In this document: piece after piece, positions 1 through 5,528 of the stretch | Layout of the letters: each line of letters begins with the position of its first letter | Position numbering within the stretch: position 1 is the stretch's first letter | Source: Clostridiales bacterium | GTDB lineage: Bacteria; Bacillota_A; Clostridia; Oscillospirales; Oscillospiraceae | Direction: 5' to 3' | Length of the DNA: 5,586 nt | NCBI GenBank assembly: GCA_019417795.1 | Contig: DXUR01000205.1 | Coordinates: 1 to 5,586 of the forward strand | Program-made: the position numbers and the translations under genes | Notes under the pieces: generated by a model | Seen by the model: the letters and a program-made list of their open reading frames with translations, nothing else | Told to the model about the DNA's origin: nothing | Database searches by the model: none

Positions 1-289
1 TCTCGTCCAGCCTTTCCCGTATCTCGTCCATGTCGGCCTGATACGCAGGACCTCCAGCGTTGATCCGCTTGGCGATTTGGTTGATGTTCCGGCCGATGGC
101 GGAGAGCTCTTTGGTGAACGCCTTGATATCTGTGGTGTCCGTATAGATGATATATCCGTCAATCGCCATCTTGCGGAGATATGCGCCATATCTGCGAGTG
201 GGTAACTGGCTCATTTTCTCGTCTATAAGCCGTTTTTCGTCCTCCGTGACATAGAATTTCATTTGGATATTCCGTTTTCGATTTGCCAT
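1..289 (-). CDS. mobC: MobC-family relaxosome accessory protein, C-terminus cut by window edge
   Basis: This is the first 96 residues of a small basic protein, translated by hand on the minus strand from ATG at 289-287. A GGAGG ribosome binding site at 300-296 lies 6 bases upstream. The N-terminus (MANRKRNIQMKFYVTEDE) has the look of a ribbon-helix-helix DNA-binding segment, followed by a helical part. Residues about 65-77 read IGRNINQIAKRIN, the hallmark stretch of the MobC family. Family members are usually about 105-125 residues, so only a short tail should be missing beyond base 1. Known role: MobC proteins bind near the origin of transfer and help the relaxase open and nick DNA in the cytoplasm. 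The relaxase gene normally follows mobC, so it is expected just off the left edge. The non-coding stretch immediately upstream carries repeats fitting an origin of transfer. Confidence 0.85.
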   Translation of the reverse strand, partial: MANRKRNIQMKFYVTEDEKRLIDEKMSQLPTRRYGAYLRKMAIDGYIIYTDTTDIKAFTKELSAIGRNINQIAKRINAGGPAYQADMDEIRERLDE

Positions 290-304
290 GCGCCGCCTCC
301 GTTC

Positions 305-333
305 TTTATAAGGGTTTGGGACGATCCCAACAA
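305..333 (-). promoter_or_regulatory. weak candidate mobC promoter with palindromic spacer
   Basis: On the minus strand, TTGTTG (333-328) and TATAAA (310-305) are 17 bases apart and precede mobC. The palindrome TTGGGA-N3-TCCCAA (330-316) covers the -35 end and spacer, as an operator might. The caveat is that a start 7 bases after the -10 box would fall at about 298, inside the mobC ribosome binding site, leaving almost no leader. The real promoter may lie further upstream. Confidence 0.25.
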
Positions 334-335
334 GC

Positions 336-377
336 AATTTTGAATTTTCGGGCAAGGGACCTGAAAATCTCAAAATT
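336..377. repeat. long imperfect inverted repeat in candidate oriT
   Basis: The left arm 336-352 and right arm 360-377 pair over 16 of 17 positions with one unpaired base (369) and a 7-base loop (353-359). The outer part is AATTTTGA/TCAAAATT and the inner part ATTTTCGGG/CCTGAAAAT. It lies between mobC and the XRE gene, in neither reading frame. Confidence 0.7.
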
Positions 378-378
378 C

Positions 379-409
379 GCAAGCGGGTACTCGCTTGCTG
401 TGCTTGCTG
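379..409. repeat. 7-bp inverted repeat overlapped by a tandem 8-mer
   Basis: GCAAGCG (379-385) and CGCTTGC (392-398) form a perfect inverted repeat around a 6-base loop. Its right arm overlaps the first copy of a direct repeat GCTTGCTG (393-400, 402-409; period 9). This arrangement of a palindrome with an adjoining repeat resembles relaxosome binding sites near a nick. Confidence 0.6.
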
Positions 410-494
410 ACTACTTCGTACCCCCGTATTTCTTCCGCTACCCATACTACAATCTAAACGGGGCCATTTGGCCACATCTGCGGATTTTTGCAAA

Positions 495-528
495 AGAAAA
501 ACGCCATGAACTACCTGTTCATAGCGTT
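495..528 (-). terminator. rho-independent terminator of the XRE gene
   Basis: Read on the minus strand, arms 528-517 and 511-500 pair over 11 of 12 positions (AACGC-ATGAAC against GTTCAT-GCGTT, one mismatch) with a 5-base loop. They are followed by a U-rich run (TTTTTCTTTT) ending near 491. It starts 13 bases after the XRE stop codon, so it closes that transcript before the mob region. Confidence 0.85.
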
Positions 529-541
529 CCTTACACCGTAT

Positions 542-925
542 TCAATTTTCTCCCTCGCTGTCTGCTCTTGCATCCAGTAGCGCTTGCGCCGTTGCCGTAA
601 GGATTTTGATTTCCGCATCCGTCAGCTCGTCCAACAGCGTTTCAAACTGCATACGCTCCGTAGACTTGCCCTCCATAGCTTCGCCATGAAGAATCTGATC
701 CACGGAGATATGATACCGGGACATCAGCTCTAAGAATACCTGTACGCTGGGATGCTGTCCCTTATTCTCGATGTTGGCGAGATAGCGCGGCGAAATAAAC
801 AGCGCATCAGCTGCCTTATTCCGGGATTCTTTCTGCTTTGTGCGCCCGGCTTTGATTGCTGCGCCATACGGCTTGAAGTCGATTTTCGCAACAGGCCGCT
901 TATCTTTCTTCGTTCTTTTAGACAT
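542..925 (-). CDS. XRE/Cro-CI family helix-turn-helix regulator
   Basis: This 127-residue cytoplasmic DNA-binding protein is probably a repressor of its element. The first ~20 residues are basic (MSKRTKKDKRP). Residues about 22-80 form the XRE helix-turn-helix; its recognition-helix region reads ISPRYLANIENKGQHPS, the classic Xre pattern, followed by SVDQILHG. The C-terminal ~40 residues are helical and acidic (LLDELTDAEIKILTATAQAL). An in-frame ATG exists at 931, but AGGGTGA (938-932) would touch it, whereas the same motif lies 6 bases before the ATG at 925. I therefore chose 925. It is divergent from the HTH/two-component genes and ends at its own terminator. Similar genes often control transfer or excision of mobile elements; its actual operator is not known. 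Autoregulation through the divergent region is an inference. Confidence 0.9.
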   Translation of the reverse strand: MSKRTKKDKRPVAKIDFKPYGAAIKAGRTKQKESRNKAADALFISPRYLANIENKGQHPSVQVFLELMSRYHISVDQILHGEAMEGKSTERMQFETLLDELTDAEIKILTATAQALLDARADSEGEN

Positions 926-956
926 ATCCATTCACCCTACTACATTCTACTGTTCA

Positions 957-970
957 CCTCGTTTTCGAGG
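957..970. repeat. short palindrome in XRE 5' region, possible operator
   Basis: CCTCG-TTTT-CGAGG is a perfect 5-bp inverted repeat about 32 bases upstream of the chosen XRE start. It could be an operator for the XRE protein or a small mRNA hairpin. It has no long U-run on either strand, so it is not a convincing terminator. Confidence 0.35.
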
Positions 971-1009
971 ATATGCTTTATTAGTTCATTGTGTTAGCTT
1001 AAATACTTC

Positions 1010-1042
1010 CTATTATTCACATTCGGTCTATTGCTATTATTC
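1010..1042. repeat. 9-bp direct repeat CTATTATTC overlapping promoter
   Basis: CTATTATTC occurs at 1010-1018 and 1034-1042, 24 bases apart, in the divergent region. The second copy overlaps the last bases of the -35 box and the start of the spacer of the promoter at 1031-1059, where a bound regulator would affect transcription. The region is AT-rich, so chance is not excluded. Confidence 0.35.
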
Positions 1043-1059
1043 GTTTGACCGTATATAAT
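1031..1059 (+). promoter_or_regulatory. sigma-A-type promoter for the HTH / two-component genes
   Basis: TTGCTA (1031-1036, 4 of 6 to consensus) and TATAAT (1054-1059, perfect) are separated by 17 bases. The predicted start near 1066 gives a leader of about 34 bases to the ATG at 1100. No better promoter was found before the response regulator, so it probably drives the HTH, regulator and kinase genes together. Confidence 0.7.
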
Positions 1060-1099
1060 ATATCATGGTAGGTTTTGAACAGAAAGGACGGGTGCTTGT

Positions 1100-1285
1100 A
1101 TGGAATATGTATCTTGTGCGGAAGTGGCGGCAAAATGGGGCATTTCCGAAAGACGGGTGCAGAAACTTTGCGAGGGTGAGCGCATACCCGGCGCGGTAAA
1201 GTTCAGCCGCATTTGGTTGATACCCAAAGACGCGGAAAAGCCTGTTGACGGGAGAAGAATAGACAGTAAGATAATTGATAAATAG
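1100..1285 (+). CDS. small excisionase/MerR-like helix-turn-helix protein
   Basis: This 61-residue protein is a single winged helix-turn-helix of the excisionase-like HTH_17 type. The N-terminal SCAEVAAKWGISERRVQKLCEG segment gives the two DNA-contact helices, and RIPGAVKFSRIWLIPKDAEKPVD gives the wing with the typical IWLIPKDA ending. Short stand-alone proteins of this kind are common on Clostridia mobile elements and are usually annotated only as DNA-binding. Some relatives direct excision, but nothing here proves that role. Translation would use AAGGA at 1084-1088, 11 bases before the ATG, a somewhat long spacing. The gene sits 43 bases ahead of the response regulator start without an intervening terminator, so it is probably the first gene of the same transcript and may tune it. 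Confidence 0.8.
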   Translation: MEYVSCAEVAAKWGISERRVQKLCEGERIPGAVKFSRIWLIPKDAEKPVDGRRIDSKIIDK

Positions 1286-1328
1286 TTGAAAAATAAGCAC
1301 TACACTTAATTGTTAGGAGGTGTGTAAA

Positions 1329-2003
1329 GTGGGAGCAAAAATCTTAATCGCTGACGATGAAAGCGACATTGTTTCTATGCTCGGCAGCTTTTTTGAAAGC
1401 AAGGGCTTTCGTGTCCTGCCCGCTTTCAATGGTGCAGAAGCACTAAAGCAAGTGGAAAAACAACCGGATATTATTTTGCTTGACATCAATATGCCCGGAA
1501 CAGACGGGTTAGAAGTTTGCAAGCGTATCCGTGATCACATATCCTGCCCGATCCTTTTTCTGACTGCTCGAATCGAAGATACAGATAAGGTAAAAGGCTT
1601 TACTGTTGGCGGCGATGATTACATTGTGAAGCCCTTTTCACTTATGGAACTTGAAGCGCGGGTGCGCGCTCATCTGCGCCGGGAAGCACGACACAATTTT
1701 GAAGCACAAGTCAAGTTTTCCGGTGATTTGACGATTGACTATTCAGAACGTTGCTTGTTCTTTGGCGATAAGCGTGTCGGTCTTGCAAAAAAGGAATTTG
1801 ATATTGTGGAACTGCTTTCTCAAAATCCAGGACAGATCTTTGATAAAGAACGGATATATGAGCGTATTTGGGGTTATGACAGCGAGGGCGACAGCAGCGT
1901 TGTGGCAGAGCATATCCGCAGAATACGATCCAAAATCGCGGCATATACCGACCGCATATATATTGAAACGGTTTGGGGGTGTGGATACAAATGGGTCAAG
2001 TAA
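1329..2003 (+). CDS. OmpR/PhoB-family response regulator
   Basis: This 224-residue cytoplasmic transcription factor is activated by phosphate transfer from the kinase encoded next. The receiver domain (about 3-118) has the acidic pair D9-D10, the phosphoacceptor D52 in LLDINMP, T79 in FLTAR and K101-P102 in VKPF, so all the key residues are present. The C-terminal winged helix (about 128-224) carries LAKKEFDIVELL, the DNA-binding stretch VVAEHIRRIRSKI, and the final VWGCGYKWVK typical of the OmpR class. The GTG at 1329 is chosen because AGGAGG (1315-1320) lies 8 bases before it; the in-frame GTG at 1320 overlaps that site. The regulator stop overlaps the kinase start by 13 bases, implying translational coupling. 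Its likely target is the downstream ABC promoter, where a tandem heptamer fits this family's binding style. VanR-like naming would be over-reach. Confidence 0.95.
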   Translation: MGAKILIADDESDIVSMLGSFFESKGFRVLPAFNGAEALKQVEKQPDIILLDINMPGTDGLEVCKRIRDHISCPILFLTARIEDTDKVKGFTVGGDDYIVKPFSLMELEARVRAHLRREARHNFEAQVKFSGDLTIDYSERCLFFGDKRVGLAKKEFDIVELLSQNPGQIFDKERIYERIWGYDSEGDSSVVAEHIRRIRSKIAAYTDRIYIETVWGCGYKWVK

Positions 2004-3169
2004 ATTGCCGCAAGCACTATTTATCTCTCCGAAAAAGCCTTGTTCTCTATATAATTGCCTTTGTTGTACTCGCAGTCTTTCTATCCGTAACGACTTTTTC
2101 AATCTGTGGTAGTGCTGCCGAAGGTATCAGAGCATCTTATCCCCCGTCCGGCGAAAAATATTATTTGACAAATGAACAGGGGGAACAGTTGGGCGACGGC
2201 GCTTACATCGGGACAGTGCCCGTCCCGATGTCTAAAGAGGACGAGCGTACCATTGCGCTACTGGAGAAACTTCCCATTGTTGCAACTCCTATCTATTCTG
2301 CATTCTGTATTATCGCTGCTGCGCTGCTGTTTTACAGAAACAGGCTGAAAAAGCCGCTTGTGGAACTGCGGACTGCTTCTGAAAAAATAGCGAACAATGA
2401 CTTGGACTTTTCAATCGACTATGATAACAACGATGAATTGGGGCAGCTTTGCGCGTCCTTTGAAATCATGCGGACAACCCTTGCGGACAATTTCTCTAAA
2501 ATGTGGCGGCAAGTTGAAGAACGAAAAGCACTCAACGCCGCTTTTGCTCACGATTTGCGTACCCCTCTAACAGTACTAAAAGGCTATAATGAAATGCTGC
2601 AAGCCAGCGAAAATCCTCAAACACAAGAAACCGCCGCCATAATGGGCAAACATATCTCCCGTATGGAAAGCTATGTGAGCAGTATGAGCAATCTTAGGCG
2701 CATGGAAGATGCGCAGCCGGAGTACAAGTTGATAGACTTGCAGACAGTGGCATCTTCTTTGTATGACAGCGCAAAAATCGTATGTGCGAAAAACGGAAAA
2801 GAATTGATTTTACAAAATGACATGCCTGTTTCGCAGTTATCCCTTGATGGGGCCTTTGTTTCACAGGTCAGCAATAACCTGATCTCCAACGCGGTTCGGT
2901 ATGCCCGGACTGCGGTGACAATCTCTTTTGCCTTGCGTGACAATGGTCTGCTGCTTTCCGTATCGGATGATGGAAAGGGGTTTGACAAAAACGGTCTGCA
3001 AAAAGCCACCAGTCCATATTACACAGAGGAAAGCAACCATTCCGAGCACTTTGGACTTGGGCTGTATATTTGCAAGCTGCTTTGTGAACACCACAACGGC
3101 TATTTGAAGATTGAAAATACTGCATCCGGGGCAAAGGTATCCGCCTACTTCAAATCTCCTGCCTTGTAG
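1991..3169 (+). CDS. membrane sensor histidine kinase with HAMP domain
   Basis: This 392-residue inner-membrane kinase is the partner of the regulator just upstream. The first membrane segment lies at about 15-38, then an outside loop of roughly 55 residues (about 40-94), and a second membrane segment at about 95-116. HAMP follows (about 117-168, with KPLVELRTASEKIANNDLDF). The dimerisation domain has the phosphorylated H187 in AFAHDLRTPL. The ATPase domain has the N-box around N295-N300 (NNLISNAVRYA), the G1 box DDGKGF (326-331) and the G2 box HFGLGLYICKLL (353-364). All catalytic motifs are intact. The outside loop is short but larger than in intramembrane-sensing BceS kinases; it matches no ligand-binding fold that I recognise. 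The ATG at 1991 is preferred over the in-frame TTG at 1973 because GGGGGTG (1975-1981) lies 9 bases before it. Confidence 0.95.
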   Translation: MGQVNCRKHYLSLRKSLVLYIIAFVVLAVFLSVTTFSICGSAAEGIRASYPPSGEKYYLTNEQGEQLGDGAYIGTVPVPMSKEDERTIALLEKLPIVATPIYSAFCIIAAALLFYRNRLKKPLVELRTASEKIANNDLDFSIDYDNNDELGQLCASFEIMRTTLADNFSKMWRQVEERKALNAAFAHDLRTPLTVLKGYNEMLQASENPQTQETAAIMGKHISRMESYVSSMSNLRRMEDAQPEYKLIDLQTVASSLYDSAKIVCAKNGKELILQNDMPVSQLSLDGAFVSQVSNNLISNAVRYARTAVTISFALRDNGLLLSVSDDGKGFDKNGLQKATSPYYTEESNHSEHFGLGLYICKLLCEHHNGYLKIENTASGAKVSAYFKSPAL

Positions 3170-3198
3170 ATAAAAAGTAGATATTTTCCCTCTATACT
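3166..3198 (+). promoter_or_regulatory. candidate response-regulator box and promoter of the ABC operon
   Basis: GTAGATA occurs at 3166-3172 and again at 3177-3183, an exact heptamer repeat with 4 bases between and an 11-bp period. The first copy overlaps the kinase stop codon. TATACT (3193-3198, 5 of 6 to the -10 consensus) starts 9 bases after the second copy, and no recognisable -35 box exists. OmpR/PhoB-type regulators typically bind 7-bp direct repeats with 11-bp period in place of a -35 box. That makes this the best candidate operator for the regulator encoded at 1329. Binding is inferred. Confidence 0.55.
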
Positions 3199-3229
3199 CT
3201 CCATGAAAACACATGGAGAGTATTTTTTT
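3194..3229 (+). terminator. strong rho-independent terminator between kinase and ABC genes
   Basis: Arms 3194-3205 and 3212-3223 form a perfect 12-bp stem (ATACTCTCCATG and its complement) with a 6-base loop, followed by six further T residues to 3229. It starts 25 bases after the kinase stop and ends 27 bases before the ABC start, so it should end most transcription of the regulator/kinase unit. Confidence 0.9.
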
Positions 3230-3255
3230 GCTCCCTATGGAGAAAGGGGCTTTTT

Positions 3256-4131
3256 ATGGAATTAAAAACGATCGGACTGACAAAAAAGTTTGGTTCCAAA
3301 ACCGCCGTGGACAATTTGAATATTACCTTAACAAATGGCGTCTACGGCTTACTGGGTGCAAATGGCGCAGGGAAAACAACGCTTATGCGTCTGCTCTGCA
3401 ATATCCAAAATCCTACTTCCGGGAAAATTCTGCTGAACGGGAAAAACATTGTGGGGCTGGGTGAACGCTATCGCAATCTTTTGGGCTACTTGCCCCAGCA
3501 CTTCGGATATTACCCGGATTTTTCAGCGTTTGACTTTCTGCTCTATGTTTCTGCCCTAAAAGGATTGGACGAGAAGGCGGCGCGGAAGAAGTCAAAGGAG
3601 CTGCTGGAAGCAGTAGACTTATCGAGAGAAAGTAAGCACAAAATCAAAACCTTTTCCGGGGGCATGAAGCAGCGTTTGGGGATTGCACAGGCCATGCTCA
3701 ATGACCCCCATATTTTGATTTTAGACGAGCCGACGGCGGGGCTTGACCCGAAAGAACGCGTCCGTTTCCGCAATTTGATCAGCGCCTTTTCCAAAGACCG
3801 CATTGTGATCCTGTCTACGCATATTGTTTCCGATGTGGAGTTTATTGCGGAGGAAATCATCATGATGAAATCCGGGCAAATCATTCACTTTGGGAATCCG
3901 CAGGAGATCACTTCTGAAATCGACGGCCAAGTGTGGGAATGTACGGTTCCGACTGCCTATGCGGAAAAATACGCGGCTGCCTACAACACAAGCAACTTGC
4001 GAAACACCAGCGAAAACCAGACAATTTTACGGATCATTGGAGATCGTCCGCCGATGGAAAATGCAGTAAGGGTGCAGCCTACTTTGGAAGATTTGTACCT
4101 GTTCTATTTCAAAGGGGGCTGTGAAGAATGA
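3256..4131 (+). CDS. ABC transporter ATP-binding protein (ABC-2 / CcmA type)
   Basis: This 291-residue ATPase supplies energy for export by the permease encoded next and acts at the inner face of the membrane. Its motifs in order are Walker A GANGAGKTT (34-42), Q-loop YLPQ (78-81), signature FSGGMKQR (133-140), Walker B LILDEP (154-159), D-loop GLDP (162-165) and switch H189 in STH. The core ends near 210; a C-terminal extension (about 215-291) resembles the variable regulatory tails of ABC-2 exporters. The ATG at 3256 is preceded by GGAGAAAGGGG (3239-3249), a strong binding site. Its stop overlaps the permease start by 4 bases. One ATPase with one permease implies two copies of each in the complex. 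The substrate is unknown; antimicrobial peptide or drug export is common for such pairs next to a two-component system. Confidence 0.95.
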   Translation: MELKTIGLTKKFGSKTAVDNLNITLTNGVYGLLGANGAGKTTLMRLLCNIQNPTSGKILLNGKNIVGLGERYRNLLGYLPQHFGYYPDFSAFDFLLYVSALKGLDEKAARKKSKELLEAVDLSRESKHKIKTFSGGMKQRLGIAQAMLNDPHILILDEPTAGLDPKERVRFRNLISAFSKDRIVILSTHIVSDVEFIAEEIIMMKSGQIIHFGNPQEITSEIDGQVWECTVPTAYAEKYAAAYNTSNLRNTSENQTILRIIGDRPPMENAVRVQPTLEDLYLFYFKGGCEE

Positions 4132-5204
4132 AAAAACTGATTCTTTTTGAACTGCGGAAAGTGTTTTCAAAGCGTTTGGCGCTCATCGCTCTAATTGGAA
4201 TTATCCTGTTCTCTGCCTTGCTATCCTTTTCCACCTTTCAAAACAAATATGCGTTTGACCAAAATATCGGTAAAGGTACTGGCAAAACAGCAGTAGAAAT
4301 CGACAAGGAAATTGCAGCGAAATATGAAGGAATCCTGACAGACAAAAAAGTGCAGCAAATGATGTCTGATTTTGCACCGACATCAGATTTACATGGATTG
4401 AGTGCAATCTATGTTTATCAAAACGCCATGCAATCGGCAGCCTTTTCACGGTTTTCTGATAAAGAGGGAAATTGGAACGGATTAAGTGTTTCTGATGTAT
4501 TTGGCAATGAAGAAATCAAAATTGGCTATGTGGACGGTTGGCTTTCCACCAGCCGAAACATGGTGCGGGTTTTTGTCGCGCTTGCTCTTGCGGTTATCAT
4601 CATGCTTGCTCCGATTTTCTCCGGCGAGTATGAAGGTGTTGATAATATCATATTGACAAGCAAGTACGGTAAAACCAAATGCGCTACTGCAAAGGTGGTT
4701 GCAGGTATTATCACCGCCATTCTCACTACCACGCTGATTGCAGCATTTAACCTGCTTCTTGCTTTTGTTTTTTATGGAACAGAAGGGTTGGATTGCAGTA
4801 TTCTATTTGCCCCCAGTGACTATGTGGAAGCGTTTATCCCTTTTAATATCACCTGCGGTACGCTGCTCAAATATCAAATTCTGCTGGCATTTACCTGTAC
4901 GCTTAGCGTTACGGGAATTACACTGTTCCTATCTGCAATCAGTAAAAATCAGATTGTAGCTTTGGTTGCGGCGATGGCAATTTTTCTTTTTCCCGTTTTG
5001 CTGCCGATCACCGAAGTAAATCCATTGTTCCGATTGGTTGGACTTCTTCCGATCTATCATGTACTGGCCATTTCGCTCCTGTCGGTGGAACAAATGAGTA
5101 ACGGGATGCTGTATGCGATATGGGCAATCCCGGCAGCACTGCTCTTTTTGGGAGTTGGTGCAGGTATCTCTCGCCGTGTATTTGCAAAGCATCAAGTTTT
5201 ATAA
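4128..5204 (+). CDS. ABC-2 type transporter permease
   Basis: This 358-residue multi-pass membrane protein is the transport channel partner of the preceding ATPase. It starts with a short cytoplasmic N-terminus (MKKLILFELRKVFSKR), typical of ABC-2 permeases, then a first membrane segment at about 17-35. A long outside loop of about 110 residues (36-144) follows. Further membrane segments lie at about 145-164, 190-216, 249-270, 274-294, perhaps 301-320, and 327-347, with a basic cytoplasmic end (SRRVFAKHQ). The EYEGVDNIILTSKYGKTK stretch (167-184) fits the cytoplasmic coupling region that faces the ATPase. Length and topology do not match the ten-segment FtsX-type BceB permeases. ATG overlaps the ATPase stop (ATGA), with a G-rich site at 4114-4118, so translation is coupled. 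It is the last gene of the operon. Confidence 0.9.
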   Translation: MKKLILFELRKVFSKRLALIALIGIILFSALLSFSTFQNKYAFDQNIGKGTGKTAVEIDKEIAAKYEGILTDKKVQQMMSDFAPTSDLHGLSAIYVYQNAMQSAAFSRFSDKEGNWNGLSVSDVFGNEEIKIGYVDGWLSTSRNMVRVFVALALAVIIMLAPIFSGEYEGVDNIILTSKYGKTKCATAKVVAGIITAILTTTLIAAFNLLLAFVFYGTEGLDCSILFAPSDYVEAFIPFNITCGTLLKYQILLAFTCTLSVTGITLFLSAISKNQIVALVAAMAIFLFPVLLPITEVNPLFRLVGLLPIYHVLAISLLSVEQMSNGMLYAIWAIPAALLFLGVGAGISRRVFAKHQVL

Positions 5205-5247
5205 ATCATTCGCACAGAGCCGCTAACAGCAGATTTGCGCGAAATAA

Positions 5248-5291
5248 AAAACGGCGGCTTTAATACGAAATCAAAGCCGCCGTTTTCTTTT
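5248..5291 (+). terminator. terminator of the ABC operon, probably bidirectional
   Basis: Arms 5248-5261 and 5273-5286 are a perfect 14-bp inverted repeat (core ACGGCGGCTTT) with an 11-base loop. TTTT-C-TTTT follows on the plus side, and AAAAAA begins the left arm, giving a U-run on the minus strand too. It lies 43 bases after the permease stop. Confidence 0.88.
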
Positions 5292-5335
5292 CGAAAAATA
5301 AGAATACGGGGGGTGTGTTAAAGTCGCCCTTTTTT

Positions 5336-5377
5336 AAGGACACGGCGGTATCTGGGAGGTATTGCCGTGTCCTTTTT
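5336..5377 (+). terminator. second rho-independent terminator
   Basis: AAGGACACGGC (5336-5346) pairs perfectly with 5364-5374. The RNA stem extends to 17 pairs if three G-U pairs are counted (5347-5352 with 5358-5363), with a 5-base loop. It is followed by a U-run to 5377, then GC and another run of five T. The preceding CCCTTTTTT shows that it is T-rich on both sides. Confidence 0.85.
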
Positions 5378-5494
5378 GCTTTTTCGCAACGTCCATGATC
5401 TGCACCAGTTAAAAAAAGCGTAGCCCCTCCATCGGACTATTCCGGCTATGAGTATGAACACAGAAATCATGTAAATAGATTTTATAATTCTTCT

Positions 5495-5528
5495 GCGCCT
5501 GTCTGCGTTTTGCAGACAGGCGCTTTTT
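5495..5528 (+). terminator. third rho-independent terminator
   Basis: GCGCCTGTCTGC (5495-5506) and its complement (5512-5523) form a perfect 12-bp GC-rich stem with a 5-base loop (GTTTT), followed by five T residues. No gene ends just before it, so it either backs up the earlier ones or works as an attenuator for something downstream. Confidence 0.85.

Larger units (their letters stand above)
316..409. other. candidate origin of transfer (oriT): stacked inverted repeats plus direct repeat upstream of mobC
   Basis: Several repeats are packed into 94 non-coding bases directly upstream of mobC. (1) A 6-bp palindrome at 316-321/325-330 with a 3-base loop. (2) A long imperfect hairpin with arms 336-352 and 360-377, broken by one mismatch and one bulge, with a 7-base loop. 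(3) A perfect 7-bp inverted repeat GCAAGCG/CGCTTGC at 379-385/392-398. (4) The 8-mer GCTTGCTG twice at 393-400 and 402-409. Origins of transfer of MobC/relaxase systems usually sit beside mobC and combine inverted repeats with a nearby nick site. The nick site itself cannot be named from sequence alone. No U-run follows the long hairpin, which argues against a simple terminator. Confidence 0.45.

Noticed and set aside
283..600. Plus-strand 105-residue frame across the mobC start and the repeat region
   Set aside because: It begins inside mobC, runs over the hairpin cluster and the XRE terminator and end, has no family-like motif, and has mobC and XRE on the other strand.
929..931. Earlier ATG start for the XRE regulator
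   Set aside because: The AGGGTGA motif directly abuts it, leaving no spacing; the ATG at 925 is 6 bases away from the same motif.
1045..1066. TTGACC as a -35 box
   Set aside because: It is a good hexamer, but TATAAT is only 3 bases after it and nothing suitable lies 16-18 bases downstream; TTGCTA at 1031 gives a 17-base spacer instead.
1320..1328. Earlier GTG start for the response regulator
   Set aside because: The GTG overlaps the AGGAGG site that is correctly spaced for the GTG at 1329; the extra residues (MCK) are not part of the receiver fold.
1973..1990. Earlier TTG start for the histidine kinase
   Set aside because: It has no ribosome binding site of its own, and the G-rich site at 1975-1981 fits the ATG at 1991.
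1743..2102. Minus-strand frames across the two-component and ABC genes
   Set aside because: They are antisense shadows of genes with intact catalytic motifs and coupled starts, and show no family-like features.
3256..5204. Bce/Vra-type peptide-sensing ABC module
   Set aside because: The permease is 358 residues with about six or seven segments and a loop after the first, not a ten-segment FtsX-type protein with a ~200-residue outside domain; the kinase loop is also too long for intramembrane sensing.
5483..5488. TATAAT as a promoter -10 box in the right end
   Set aside because: There is no -35-like hexamer 16-18 bases upstream and no extended -10; transcription from it would run straight into the hairpin at 5495.
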